A DNA stretch of 30,005 nt, taken from the NCBI GenBank assembly GCA_966211675.1, contig CBIHPK010000102.1:1-30005 (forward strand). Direction: 5' to 3'. The number at the start of each line of letters is the position of its first letter. Position 1 is the first letter of the stretch. The notes under the pieces were generated by a model that was given only the letters and a program-made list of their open reading frames with translations, searched no databases and had not been told where the DNA came from. A program made the translations under genes and the position numbers. Source of the stretch: SCUS01 sp966211675. Lineage in GTDB: Bacteria > Myxococcota_A > Polyangia > Polyangiales > Ga0077539. This document shows, piece after piece, positions 7,069-14,370 of this stretch.

Positions 7069-7860
7069 ATGGAAGCCCACGCCTCTGCCGTGCTCGTCGA
7101 GGTCGTCGACCAGGTCGCGACCGTCACCCTCAACGACCCCCGACGCCGCAACGCGATGACCCCCGAGCTCGGCGACGCCCTCGCCGCCGCGGTCGCCCGG
7201 CTGCGCGAGGAGGCCGACGTGCGCGCGGTCGTGCTCACCGGCGCGGGCGACGCCTTCTCCGGCGGAGGCGACCTCAAGATGCTCGAGCGCCTCCGCGCCG
7301 CGCGCTTCATGGAGGCGCGGTCCTTCATGCTCGACTTCTATGCGCGCTACCTGTCGGTCACCGGCATCGCCGTCCCGACCATCGCCGCGGTGCGGGGCGC
7401 GGCCATCGGAGCGGGGCTCTGCGTGGCCCTCGCGTGCGACCTCTGCGTGGTCGACGCGGACGCGAAGCTGGCGCTCAACTTCTCTCAGCTGGGCCTCTAC
7501 CCCGGCATGGGCGCGACCTACCTCCTCCCGCGTCGCGTGGGGGCGCAGCGCGCGGCGGAGCTGCTGCTCACCGGCCGTCGCTTCAACGGGCTCGAGGCCG
7601 CGCAGATGGGGGTGGCTCTCGAGGCCGTGGCCGCCACCGAGGTGCTGCCGAGAGCGCAGGCCCTCGCGGCGCAGATCGCCCGCAACGCGCCGCTCGCCGT
7701 GCGCGCGCTGAAGGCCTCGCTCTCGCCCGACCCGACCGCGCTGCGGGCCGCTCTGGAGAACGAGGCGATGCGACAGGCCGAGAGCTACGCGAGCGACGAC
7801 CTCGGCGAGGGGCTCGCGGCGGCGGTCGAGCGGCGCGCGGCGGCCTTTCGCGGGCGCTGA
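7069..7860 (+). CDS. Enoyl-CoA hydratase/isomerase (crotonase) family protein
   Basis: 263 residues, full crotonase length. Visible features are V-A-T-V-T-L-N-D-P-R-R-R-N-A-M, the oxyanion-hole segment F-S-G-G-G-D-L-K-M-L, A-A-I-G-A-G-L-C-V-A-L-A-C-D, and G-L-Y-P-G-M-G-A-T-Y-L-L-P-R-R-V-G. Aligned by eye with rat crotonase, the second catalytic Glu (E164) is kept in the segment R-A-A-E-L-L-L-T-G. The first (E144) is replaced by a hydrophobic residue before SQLGLYPG. It binds an acyl-CoA, but plain hydration is therefore doubtful; isomerase or another crotonase reaction is possible. The C-terminus has the usual helix rich in Ala and Arg. The start is fixed by the ATG after CCGCCACC; there is no Shine-Dalgarno site. 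Confidence 0.9.
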   Translation: MEAHASAVLVEVVDQVATVTLNDPRRRNAMTPELGDALAAAVARLREEADVRAVVLTGAGDAFSGGGDLKMLERLRAARFMEARSFMLDFYARYLSVTGIAVPTIAAVRGAAIGAGLCVALACDLCVVDADAKLALNFSQLGLYPGMGATYLLPRRVGAQRAAELLLTGRRFNGLEAAQMGVALEAVAATEVLPRAQALAAQIARNAPLAVRALKASLSPDPTALRAALENEAMRQAESYASDDLGEGLAAAVERRAAAFRGR

Positions 7861-7874
7861 GCGAGATAGGGGCT

Positions 7875-7903
7875 TTGACGCGGTCGAGGGCGCCGCGCAG
7901 GCT
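7875..7903 (+). promoter_or_regulatory. Candidate sigma70-type promoter for the YjbQ-family gene
   Basis: TTGACG (7875-7880) is followed after exactly 17 bp by CAGGCT (7898-7903), which ends 9 nt before ATG 7913. The -35 box is near consensus and the -10 box is weak in its first base. Transcription would start at or within a few bases of the start codon. Confidence 0.5.
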
Positions 7904-7912
7904 CCATGGGCC

Positions 7913-8329
7913 ATGAGCGTCCATCGCAGCCGGGTCGAGGTCCGCACCACCGGGCGGGGCACCTACGAGATCACCGATCGGGTGCAGTCCGCGGTGGCCG
8001 CCGCGGGGGTGAGCGAGGGGCTCTGCAGCGTGTTCGTGCACCACACCAGCGCGTCGCTGATCCTGTGCGAGCGCGCCGACCCGGACGTGCGAGGCGACCT
8101 GGAGACCTTCTTCCGGGCGCTGGTTCCGGACGGCGACCCCCGCTTCGCGCACACCGACGAGGGCGACGACGACATGCCCGCCCACGTGCGCAGCGTGCTC
8201 ACCGAATCGTCGCTCACCCTGCCCGTGGTGGACGGCCGCTGCGACCTCGGAACCTGGCAGGGCGTCTACCTCTGGGAGCACCGCCACGCGCCCCACGAGC
8301 GGCGCGTCACCGTCACGGTGATGGGGTAG
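7913..8329 (+). CDS. YjbQ/UPF0047-family protein
   Basis: 138 residues covering the whole family fold. Hallmarks are C-S-V-F-V-H-H-T-S-A-S-L (38-49), the acidic H-T-D-E-G-D-D-D-M-P-A-H (80-91), and G-T-W-Q-G-V-Y-L-W-E-H-R (116-127). The conserved His, Asp and Glu residues in these motifs line a putative active or metal site. Members are annotated as secondary thiamine-phosphate synthase enzyme because YjbQ proteins can partly replace ThiE; the true substrate is unsettled. The 3' end overlaps the 3' end of the convergent NRDE gene by 17 bp. It has no Shine-Dalgarno site but a good -35/-10 pair just upstream. Confidence 0.92.
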   Translation: MSVHRSRVEVRTTGRGTYEITDRVQSAVAAAGVSEGLCSVFVHHTSASLILCERADPDVRGDLETFFRALVPDGDPRFAHTDEGDDDMPAHVRSVLTESSLTLPVVDGRCDLGTWQGVYLWEHRHAPHERRVTVTVMG

Positions 8330-9113
8330 CCAGCAGCCCGGTGTGATCGACGAAGGCCGTGCGGCAGGGAGGGCCGTCGGCGAAGAGGTAGCGAGCGACG
8401 CCCGTCGGGGAGAGGGCGAGGAGCGTGGCGGAGACGGTTCCGTAGCCCGGGGTGTGGATGCACAGCGCCTGGAGCCGTCGCGCGTAGGCCGCGGGCATCA
8501 GCGAGCCCGGCGGCGGCGCCGGAATCCCCGTCGGGATCGAGTGGTCGCGCAGCACGCCCACCAGGCCCGAGAAGATCGAGTCGAGCTCCATCGAGGGCGC
8601 CGCCCCGAGCGGGAACCTCTCGCCAGGGAGCTTCGCCTTCGGAAACCACCGCGAGCCCATGCGGTCGTTGGTGAGCACGTGCATCCCAGGCGAGAGGCGC
8701 TCGACGCTCACCGTCGGCTCGTCGTCGCGCACGTAGGCCACGGCCAGCGACGAGGCGTCTCCGAAGAGCAGGTTGAAGGGGTTGAAGGTCCTCGGCGGAA
8801 GGGCCCGAAGGTGCGCCTCGACCGCGTCGGTGGAGCCCAGCCGGAGCGCGTCGAGCACCAGCGCCCCGCGAGAGCGGCGGCTGCGGTCGGGCATCCCCCA
8901 GGTGCGCTGGTTGGTGAGGCCCACGAAGAACCCGCTCGCGGTCACCCCGAGCCACGTCCCCTGGCCCTGCCGGTCGATGCCTCCGGCCACCCTCGGAGAC
9001 TCGGAGAGCACCGTCGGCCCGCTCGCCCTCCGGCTCGTGAACTCGTCGCGGTTGGCGGCGACGATCAACGGATACTCCGGGTGGACACGGTGCAGGGCGA
9101 TGATCGTGCACAT
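8313..9113 (-). CDS. NRDE/TANGO2-family protein
   Basis: 266 residues beginning M-C-T-I-I-A-L-H-R and carrying the name-giving A-A-N-R-D-E-F (19-25). The family has an Ntn-hydrolase-like fold in which Cys2 would be the N-terminal nucleophile after Met removal. G-G-x-D-x-x-x-x-G-T-W-L-G-V, G-F-F-V-G-L-T-N-Q-R and H-V-L-T-N-D are also typical. The eukaryotic relative TANGO2 is linked to lipid, haem and coenzyme A homeostasis; the bacterial substrate is unknown. The start at 9113 is chosen because the conserved MCTI must be N-terminal; the frame opens 25 codons earlier at 9188. It converges with the YjbQ gene, overlapping by 17 bp, and diverges from the nidogen-like gene. Confidence 0.9.
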   Translation of the reverse strand: MCTIIALHRVHPEYPLIVAANRDEFTSRRASGPTVLSESPRVAGGIDRQGQGTWLGVTASGFFVGLTNQRTWGMPDRSRRSRGALVLDALRLGSTDAVEAHLRALPPRTFNPFNLLFGDASSLAVAYVRDDEPTVSVERLSPGMHVLTNDRMGSRWFPKAKLPGERFPLGAAPSMELDSIFSGLVGVLRDHSIPTGIPAPPPGSLMPAAYARRLQALCIHTPGYGTVSATLLALSPTGVARYLFADGPPCRTAFVDHTGLLATPSP

Positions 9114-9126
9114 ACCTTCGCGGGTA

Positions 9127-9132
9127 CCTATA
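9127..9132 (-). promoter_or_regulatory. Candidate -10 element TATAGG for the NRDE gene
   Basis: TATAGG(T) on the minus strand ends 13 nt before ATG 9113. No clear -35 is present. An AAGG lies directly before the ATG, too close to be a normal Shine-Dalgarno site. Confidence 0.4.
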
Positions 9133-9290
9133 CCCCGACGATTCGCGGCGGTAGAGCGCCGTCGCGACGACGCCAGGCACGGTGACACGCGGCCCGCACT
9201 CGACGGGCGCCGCGGGTCTGCACTACCGTCGCGCGGTTGCTTCGTCGGATCGCAGACGTCTCTTCACCCCATAATCGTGAGGCCTCATCG

Positions 9291-10973
9291 ATGATCGCCC
9301 CGGGCAGGTTACAGCGCTCCCTCTTCTCGTTCTGCGCGGTGGTCGCAGTGGTCGGCGCGGCGGCGACGGAGGCCCAGGCCATCCCGCTGCTCAACGGCTT
9401 CGGCGGGCCCAACGGCTACGGGACCTCGGACCACTGCACTTCCCCCAACGACGACGGCGGCTACGGGCGGCCCATCGACCTGCGCCCCGCCTTCCCGGGA
9501 GGCCTCGGCTTCTTCGGGCGGATGTTCAACACCTTCTATCTCAACACCAACGGCAACATCACCTTCAACGGTGAGCTCAGCCAGTACACGCCCGACGCCT
9601 TCCCGGTGGCCAACCAGCCGATGATCGCGCCCTGGTGGGCCGACGTGGACACCCGCGGCGGAGGCCAGCCCACCAACAACTCGATCTGCTTCCACATCGA
9701 GCCCAACCGCGTCGTCGTGACCTGGCACAACGTCGGGTACTACAGCTCGCACAACGACCGGCTCAACGACTTCCAGATGATCCTGTCGACCTCGGGCTCG
9801 TGCACCACGGGCGGCGACTTCGACGTGGAGTTTCGTTACAACCGCTGCGAGTGGATCACCGGCGACGCCTCCGGCGGCACCGGCGGCTTCGGCGGAACGC
9901 CCGCCCAGGTGGGCTTCGACGCCGGCAACCGCATGAACTTCGTGGCGCTGCCCGACTCGCGGATGCCCACGATCATCAACGTGTGTCGCAGCTCCAACGT
10001 CCCCGGCGGAGCGCCGGGCCTCTTCCGCTTCCAGATCCGCGGCGGCATCCTGGCGGGCGGCTGCGCCGGAGCGGGCATGCCCTGCACCGTCCCCGGCCAG
10101 ATGGGCGCCTGCGGCATGGGCGTGACCATCTGCTCGGGCATGGGCACCACCTGCCAGCAGGTGAACATGCCCCGCCCCCGTCGCTGCAACGGCTTCGACA
10201 ACGACTGCGACGGGGCCATCGACGACAGCAACGACCTCTGCCCGACCAACCAGGTCTGCGACCGCGGCCAGTGCGTCGATCGCTGCCAGCCCGAGCTCGG
10301 CTGCCTCACCGGCCGCACCTGCTCGGACCGAGGCACCTGCGTCGAGACCTCGTGCCTCAACATGACCTGCCCGGTCAGCCAGCGCTGCTCCGACGGGCGC
10401 TGCGTGGGGCTCTGCGACGGAGTGCACTGCCCGTGGGCGCAGAGCTGCCGAGCGGGCCGCTGCGTCAACCCCTGCGCGGGCATCGTGTGCGACGGCGCGG
10501 ACGTCTGCGACAGCGACCCGAGCTCGCCCACCGTGGGCCAGTGCATCGGCGGCTGCCAGTGCCATCCCTGCGGTCCGGGCCACACCTGCCAGCCGGACGG
10601 CTACTGCACCGAGGACGCCTGCACCGGCGTGACCTGCCCGACGGGCCGCCACTGCGCGGCCGGGATGTGCGTCGACTCCTGCGCCACCGGGCCGGACACC
10701 ATCCTCTGCCCCGCGGGCGAGACCTGCCGCCTGGGCGAGTGCGTGGGCGGTAGCGCCGCGAGGCCCGACGCCGGGGTCACCCCCGACGGCGGTCGCCCCG
10801 ACGCGGGCGCTCGCGCCGACGGCAGCACCGGAGGCTTCTCCTACCGACCCGCCGACCGCGGGTGCACCTGCCGCGCGGGCGCGACCGACGCCGCGCCGCG
10901 CTGGAGCCTCGGAGCGCTCGCCCTGGGCGTCGCGATGACCGTGCGCCGCCGCCGCCGCCACGCGCGCGGCTGA
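9291..10973 (+). CDS. Nidogen-like, Cys-rich surface protein with MYXO-CTERM-like tail
   Basis: 560 residues. A signal peptide (about 1-30, ending AEAQA-like) leads into a NIDO-type domain (about 80-250): F-Y-L-N-T-N-G-N-I-T-F-N-G, then A-P-W-W-A-D-V-D-T-R, then V-V-V-T-W-H-N-V-G-Y-Y, then L-N-D-F-Q-M-I-L-S. Residues 258-490 are Cys-rich and include C-N-G-F-D-N-D-C-D-G-A-I-D-D, a MopE-type motif, plus several repeats of the form T-C-P-x-x-x-x-C-x-x-G-x-C. The C-terminus has G-C-T-C-R (524-528), a short hydrophobic segment and R-R-R-R-R, the layout of MYXO-CTERM sorting signals, which are cut and attached to the outer surface. Possible adhesin or matrix protein. ATG 9291 is preceded by GTGAGG at about 8 nt; a TTG at 9237 would bury the signal peptide. 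Confidence 0.9.
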   Translation: MIAPGRLQRSLFSFCAVVAVVGAAATEAQAIPLLNGFGGPNGYGTSDHCTSPNDDGGYGRPIDLRPAFPGGLGFFGRMFNTFYLNTNGNITFNGELSQYTPDAFPVANQPMIAPWWADVDTRGGGQPTNNSICFHIEPNRVVVTWHNVGYYSSHNDRLNDFQMILSTSGSCTTGGDFDVEFRYNRCEWITGDASGGTGGFGGTPAQVGFDAGNRMNFVALPDSRMPTIINVCRSSNVPGGAPGLFRFQIRGGILAGGCAGAGMPCTVPGQMGACGMGVTICSGMGTTCQQVNMPRPRRCNGFDNDCDGAIDDSNDLCPTNQVCDRGQCVDRCQPELGCLTGRTCSDRGTCVETSCLNMTCPVSQRCSDGRCVGLCDGVHCPWAQSCRAGRCVNPCAGIVCDGADVCDSDPSSPTVGQCIGGCQCHPCGPGHTCQPDGYCTEDACTGVTCPTGRHCAAGMCVDSCATGPDTILCPAGETCRLGECVGGSAARPDAGVTPDGGRPDAGARADGSTGGFSYRPADRGCTCRAGATDAAPRWSLGALALGVAMTVRRRRRHARG

Positions 10974-11013
10974 TCTCTCCTCCCTCTCTTCTCTCTCCCG
11001 AAATCCCTCGAGC

Positions 11014-12225
11014 TCAGTCGCGCCTGGTCACCACCTGCGTGAGCCAGGTGCTCATCGCCCATGACACCGCGGTGACCGCCAGCCAGAGCGGCTGCCGGGT
11101 CCAGGCCGCGAGGGCGAGGGCGCCGATGCCCACCAGCGCGAGCCGGGCGCGCTCCGAGGGCGTGGCCCACGAGCGAGACTCGGTGAGGCCGCCGACGTTG
11201 GTGAGCGCCCACACGGTCAGCGCGGAGAGCAGCACCCGGGGCGCGGCGCTCATGGGGAGGACCAGGGGAATGATCCCCGGGGCCATCGCCAGGGCGAAGG
11301 AGGCCACCACCAGGCGGCGCCGGGAGGGAGACACCGTCACGGAGTACTTGGGCGAGTGGAGGCGCTCCGCGGCGAGGGCTTCGAGGTCGACCGCGGCGAC
11401 CCCTTCGGGCACCCACGCCGGCGAGCGGAAGATGGACTGCAGGCCGTCCCACGCGGTGGGCATGGAGGCGGCCTTGCGGGCGAGCTTCACCCCATAGGCG
11501 AGGTGGGCCCAGGAGGGGTTCCAGCTGGAGAGGGCTTCGATGGTGCCGTAGGTGGGCGACTCCTCCTCGGGCTGGAAGGTGCCGAACATCCGGTCCCAGA
11601 TGATGAAGACGCCCGCGTAGTTCTTGTCGAGATACTTGGGGTCGACCCCGTGGTGCACCCGGTGGTGCGACGGCGTGTTGAACACCCACTCCACCGGACC
11701 CATTCGACCGATGAGCCGGGTGTGGATCCAGTACTGATAGACGATCACCAGCCCATAGGCCGTGGCGAAGGTCGCGGGGGGGAGACCCAGCAGCGCCAGC
11801 GGCAGGTAGAACCACATGGAGAACAGCGGCTGCCAGGCGTCCTGCCGCAGCGCGACGGAGAGGTTGTACTCCTCGCTCTGGTGGTGGACGACGTGGCTGA
11901 ACCACCCGATGGCGCTCTCGTGGCTCCATCGATGAAACCAGTAATAGAAGAAGTCCGAGAGCACGAAGGCCGCGACCCAGGCGATCGACGGGTGCGCGCC
12001 GAACCAGTCGGTGATCCGAGCGTGCTGGTAGATCCAGACGTAGGGCGCCATCAGCGCCACCGCGGCGACCACCGCGAGGAGCTGCTGGTAGAGCCCGCAC
12101 GCGAGGTTGTTGAGCGTGTCGTCGACCGTGTAGAGCCCCGATCGGATCTTGCGATCGATGGCCGCCTCGACGCCGATCCCGAGGAAGTAGAAGGGAACCG
12201 CCAGCACGATCGGGTCGAGGGTCAT
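11014..12225 (-). CDS. Sterol desaturase/fatty acid hydroxylase superfamily membrane protein
   Basis: 403 residues. The N-terminal half has several transmembrane helices (about 5-20, 44-66, 80-97 and 135-170). The di-iron histidine motifs of the superfamily are complete: H-R-W-S-H (98-102), H-V-V-H-H (111-115) and H-H-R-V-H-H (187-192), with W-I-H (166-168) between. The spacing and the following D-K-N-Y-A-G-V-F-I-I-W-D-R-M-F-G-T-F resemble alkylglycerol monooxygenase and related lipid hydroxylases. The last 130 residues hold further hydrophobic segments (about 310-335, 340-355 and 374-395), as in alkylglycerol monooxygenase-like proteins. It probably oxidises a membrane lipid using oxygen; the substrate is unknown. 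ATG 12225 is preferred over 12264 because a TAACCT box lies 11 nt upstream and the hydrophobic N-terminus starts there. Confidence 0.9.
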   Translation of the reverse strand: MTLDPIVLAVPFYFLGIGVEAAIDRKIRSGLYTVDDTLNNLACGLYQQLLAVVAAVALMAPYVWIYQHARITDWFGAHPSIAWVAAFVLSDFFYYWFHRWSHESAIGWFSHVVHHQSEEYNLSVALRQDAWQPLFSMWFYLPLALLGLPPATFATAYGLVIVYQYWIHTRLIGRMGPVEWVFNTPSHHRVHHGVDPKYLDKNYAGVFIIWDRMFGTFQPEEESPTYGTIEALSSWNPSWAHLAYGVKLARKAASMPTAWDGLQSIFRSPAWVPEGVAAVDLEALAAERLHSPKYSVTVSPSRRRLVVASFALAMAPGIIPLVLPMSAAPRVLLSALTVWALTNVGGLTESRSWATPSERARLALVGIGALALAAWTRQPLWLAVTAVSWAMSTWLTQVVTRRD

Positions 12226-12236
12226 GGAGACCCGGG

Positions 12237-12264
12237 AGGTTATCCCGACCGGACGGTCAGGCAA
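12237..12264 (-). promoter_or_regulatory. Candidate promoter TTGCCT-N16-TAACCT for the sterol desaturase-like gene
   Basis: On the minus strand TTGCCT (12264-12259) and TAACCT (12242-12237) are 16 bp apart. The -10 ends 11 nt before ATG 12225. Confidence 0.45.
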
Positions 12265-12304
12265 TACCGATGGATCCCTGAACGAGCGCCAACCGCCGGT
12301 GGCC

Positions 12305-12332
12305 TTCTCATCGGGACCGACGGGCGTAGGTT
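12305..12332 (+). promoter_or_regulatory. Candidate promoter TTCTCA-N16-TAGGTT for the alcohol dehydrogenase gene
   Basis: TTCTCA (12305-12310) and TAGGTT (12327-12332) are 16 bp apart. The -10 ends 9 nt before ATG 12342, and no Shine-Dalgarno site is present. Confidence 0.45.
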
Positions 12333-12341
12333 GCTGGGACC

Positions 12342-13400
12342 ATGAGCAGCACCGTCGCGTTCGCGGCCTTCAACGCCACCTCTCCCTTCGCGCCCTTCCA
12401 CCTCGATCGGCGCGAGCCCGGGGCGGGCGACGTCGAGATCGACATCCAGTACTGCGGCGTCTGCCACTCGGACCTGCACACCGCGCGGGGCGAGTGGACG
12501 GGCACCGTGTACCCGTGCGTGCCGGGCCACGAGATCGTCGGCCGGGTGACGCGCGTGGGGAGCGCGGTGAAGGGCTTCGAGGTCGGCGGCCTGGCCGCGG
12601 TCGGGTGCATGGTGGACTCGTGCGGCGAGTGCGCGAGCTGCCGCGAGGGCCTGGAGCAGTACTGCGACCGCGATGCCGTCACGTGGACGTACAACAGCCC
12701 CGACGCGCACCACGCCGGGCCGGTGACCTACGGGGGCTACTCCACCCGCATCGTGGTCGACCAGCGCTTCTGCCTGAAGGTCTCGGACAGGCTGCACCTC
12801 GCCGCGGTGGCGCCGCTGCTCTGCGCGGGCATCACCACGTACTCGCCGCTGAAGCACTGGGGCGCCGGGTCGGGGAAGAAGGTCGGCGTGGTGGGCCTCG
12901 GGGGCCTCGGTCACATGGGGGTGAAGTTCGCCCACGCCTTCGGCGCGCATACGGTTCTCTTCACCACCTCGCCCGGCAAGGCCGACGACGCGAGGCGCTT
13001 CGGCGCCGACGAGGTCGTGGACTCCAGGGACCCGGGCGCCATGGCCCGCCACGCGGGGAGCTTCGACCTCATCCTCGACACGGTCGCGGTGCCGCACGAC
13101 CTCGACGCGTACACCTCGCTCCTGCGCCGCGACGGCACCCTGGTGCTGGTGGGCGTACCCGGGTTGCCGCACCCGTGGCCGGGCGTGGGCAAGCTCATCG
13201 GCGGGCGACGGAGCATCGCCGGGTCGCTCATCGGCGGCATCCGAGAGACGCAGGAGATGCTCGATTTCTGCGCCGAGCGGGGCATCGTCTCGGAGGTGGA
13301 GGTGATCCCGATGCAGCGCATCGACGAGGCCTACGAGCGCATGCTGCGGAGCGACGTGAGGTACCGCTTCGTCATCGACCTGGCCTCGCTGAGGAGCTGA
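12342..13400 (+). CDS. Zinc-dependent alcohol/aldehyde dehydrogenase, YahK/CAD type
   Basis: 352 residues, medium-chain dehydrogenase. The catalytic zinc site is C-G-V-C-H-S-D-L-H (38-46), with G-H-E-I-V-G (62-67) and Cys161 in L-L-C-A-G-I-T-T-Y. The structural zinc site has Cys94, 97, 100 and 108. The Rossmann loop G-L-G-G-L-G-H (185-191) is followed by F-T-T-S-P-G-K, where Thr/Ser/Lys instead of an acidic residue favours NADPH. Overall it resembles broad-range aldehyde reductases such as E. coli YahK and cinnamyl alcohol dehydrogenases, reducing aldehydes to alcohols. The usual V-G-D-R-V-G-V-G stretch reads V-G-G-L-A-A-V-G, a small deviation. It is divergent from the sterol desaturase-like gene (116 bp between starts). 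No functional link to its neighbours is evident. Confidence 0.93.
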   Translation: MSSTVAFAAFNATSPFAPFHLDRREPGAGDVEIDIQYCGVCHSDLHTARGEWTGTVYPCVPGHEIVGRVTRVGSAVKGFEVGGLAAVGCMVDSCGECASCREGLEQYCDRDAVTWTYNSPDAHHAGPVTYGGYSTRIVVDQRFCLKVSDRLHLAAVAPLLCAGITTYSPLKHWGAGSGKKVGVVGLGGLGHMGVKFAHAFGAHTVLFTTSPGKADDARRFGADEVVDSRDPGAMARHAGSFDLILDTVAVPHDLDAYTSLLRRDGTLVLVGVPGLPHPWPGVGKLIGGRRSIAGSLIGGIRETQEMLDFCAERGIVSEVEVIPMQRIDEAYERMLRSDVRYRFVIDLASLRS

Positions 13401-13437
13401 CCGCGCCGCGGGGTGCTACGAGCCGTCGGAGCGAACG

Positions 13438-14322
13438 GTGTATCGCGACGCGCTGCCCACGATGATCGAACGCTGGAGGCGCCTCGACGTCGAGGTGCGA
13501 GAGCGCATCGCGCGCGTCGAGCGCCGGGCGTGGCGGTGCCTGCCCGGGGAGCTGCGAGGGCGCGTCGAGGCGCTGCGGCAGCAGGGGGCGAGGGCGCCGG
13601 AGGGCCTGGACGACGCGCTCTCGATGATCGAGGCGCTGGAGCGCTGCCGCGACTCGCTCGACGAGGCCCTCGCGGCCCTCGACGACCCGGCGCACCCCTG
13701 GAACCTCCCTTCGACGGACTGGCCCGCCGTGGTCTTTCCCTGGATGCGTTCGCTCGATCCGTCGCTCGCGGAGACCTCGTCGGCGGAGGACGACGACGAG
13801 GGGCAGCGGGCGCTCGCGAGCCGGGTGCTGGACATCGGCCGGAGCTTCGACCCGGGGGTGGCGCTCGACCGGGTTCACCTGCCCGGGGTGCGGGCCCGCT
13901 TCCGGGTGAAGGGAGCGCCGATGGTGCTCGACGTGTGGAGGGTCCAGGGCGAGGGGTTCTGGGCCGGGGAGAGGGTGGAGCTGGGGCTGCTCACCACGGC
14001 GAGGCGGACGGCGCCGAGGCTGGTGCTGCGCCCGGAGGCGACCGCGGGCCTGGGCCGTAGCGGTCGCAGCGCGGTGACGGGCAACCCGGAGTTCGACGGG
14101 CGCTTCGTGTGGGAGGGCGAGCCCGGAGCGACCTCGACGCTGCAGCACCCGGAGCTGCAGCGGGGGCTGCGGGTGGTCTCGCTGGACGATGTCCCGACGC
14201 TGACCCTCGACGACGGCCTCGCCTCGCTGCGGTGGACCTTCACCCCCACGGCGCGCAGCGTAGGCGCCGCGGTGGCGGTGCTGGCGAGCGTGCGCGACCG
14301 CCCTCCGCTGCGAGGGGCGTAG
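13438..14322 (+). CDS. Protein of unknown function with helical N-half and beta C-half
   Basis: 294 residues, not recognised. GTG 13438 is chosen because GGAG lies 6-7 nt upstream; ATG 13462 is the alternative. Residues about 10-85 are Arg/Glu/Leu-rich and should form helices, possibly coiled coil. An acidic patch lies at 115-122. From about 143 the protein turns beta-rich with few charged runs. It contains the phrase T-G-N-P-E-F-D-G-R-F-V-W-E-G (214-227), then a stretch like L-Q-H-P-E-L-Q-R-G-L and a final strand/helix. I have seen this G-D/N-P-x-F-D-x-x-F pattern in several uncharacterised myxobacterial proteins, but cannot name a family. No signal peptide; probably cytoplasmic. It lies 37 bp after the dehydrogenase gene on the same strand, so co-transcription is possible. 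Confidence 0.75.
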   Translation: MYRDALPTMIERWRRLDVEVRERIARVERRAWRCLPGELRGRVEALRQQGARAPEGLDDALSMIEALERCRDSLDEALAALDDPAHPWNLPSTDWPAVVFPWMRSLDPSLAETSSAEDDDEGQRALASRVLDIGRSFDPGVALDRVHLPGVRARFRVKGAPMVLDVWRVQGEGFWAGERVELGLLTTARRTAPRLVLRPEATAGLGRSGRSAVTGNPEFDGRFVWEGEPGATSTLQHPELQRGLRVVSLDDVPTLTLDDGLASLRWTFTPTARSVGAAVAVLASVRDRPPLRGA

Positions 14323-14370
14323 CGCGTCGGCGCGGGTCGTACCCCCTGACCGCGGCCGCAGCCCGAGCCC

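Noticed and set aside
7069..7860. Second menB or fatty-acid oxidation operon
   Set aside because: The crotonase lacks the MenB motifs, and no acyl-CoA dehydrogenase, ligase or thiolase lies nearby.
9309..10961. 550-codon minus-strand open frame opposite the nidogen-like gene
   Set aside because: Ala/Gly/Val-rich shadow of a gene with a signal peptide, NIDO domain and Cys repeats on the plus strand.
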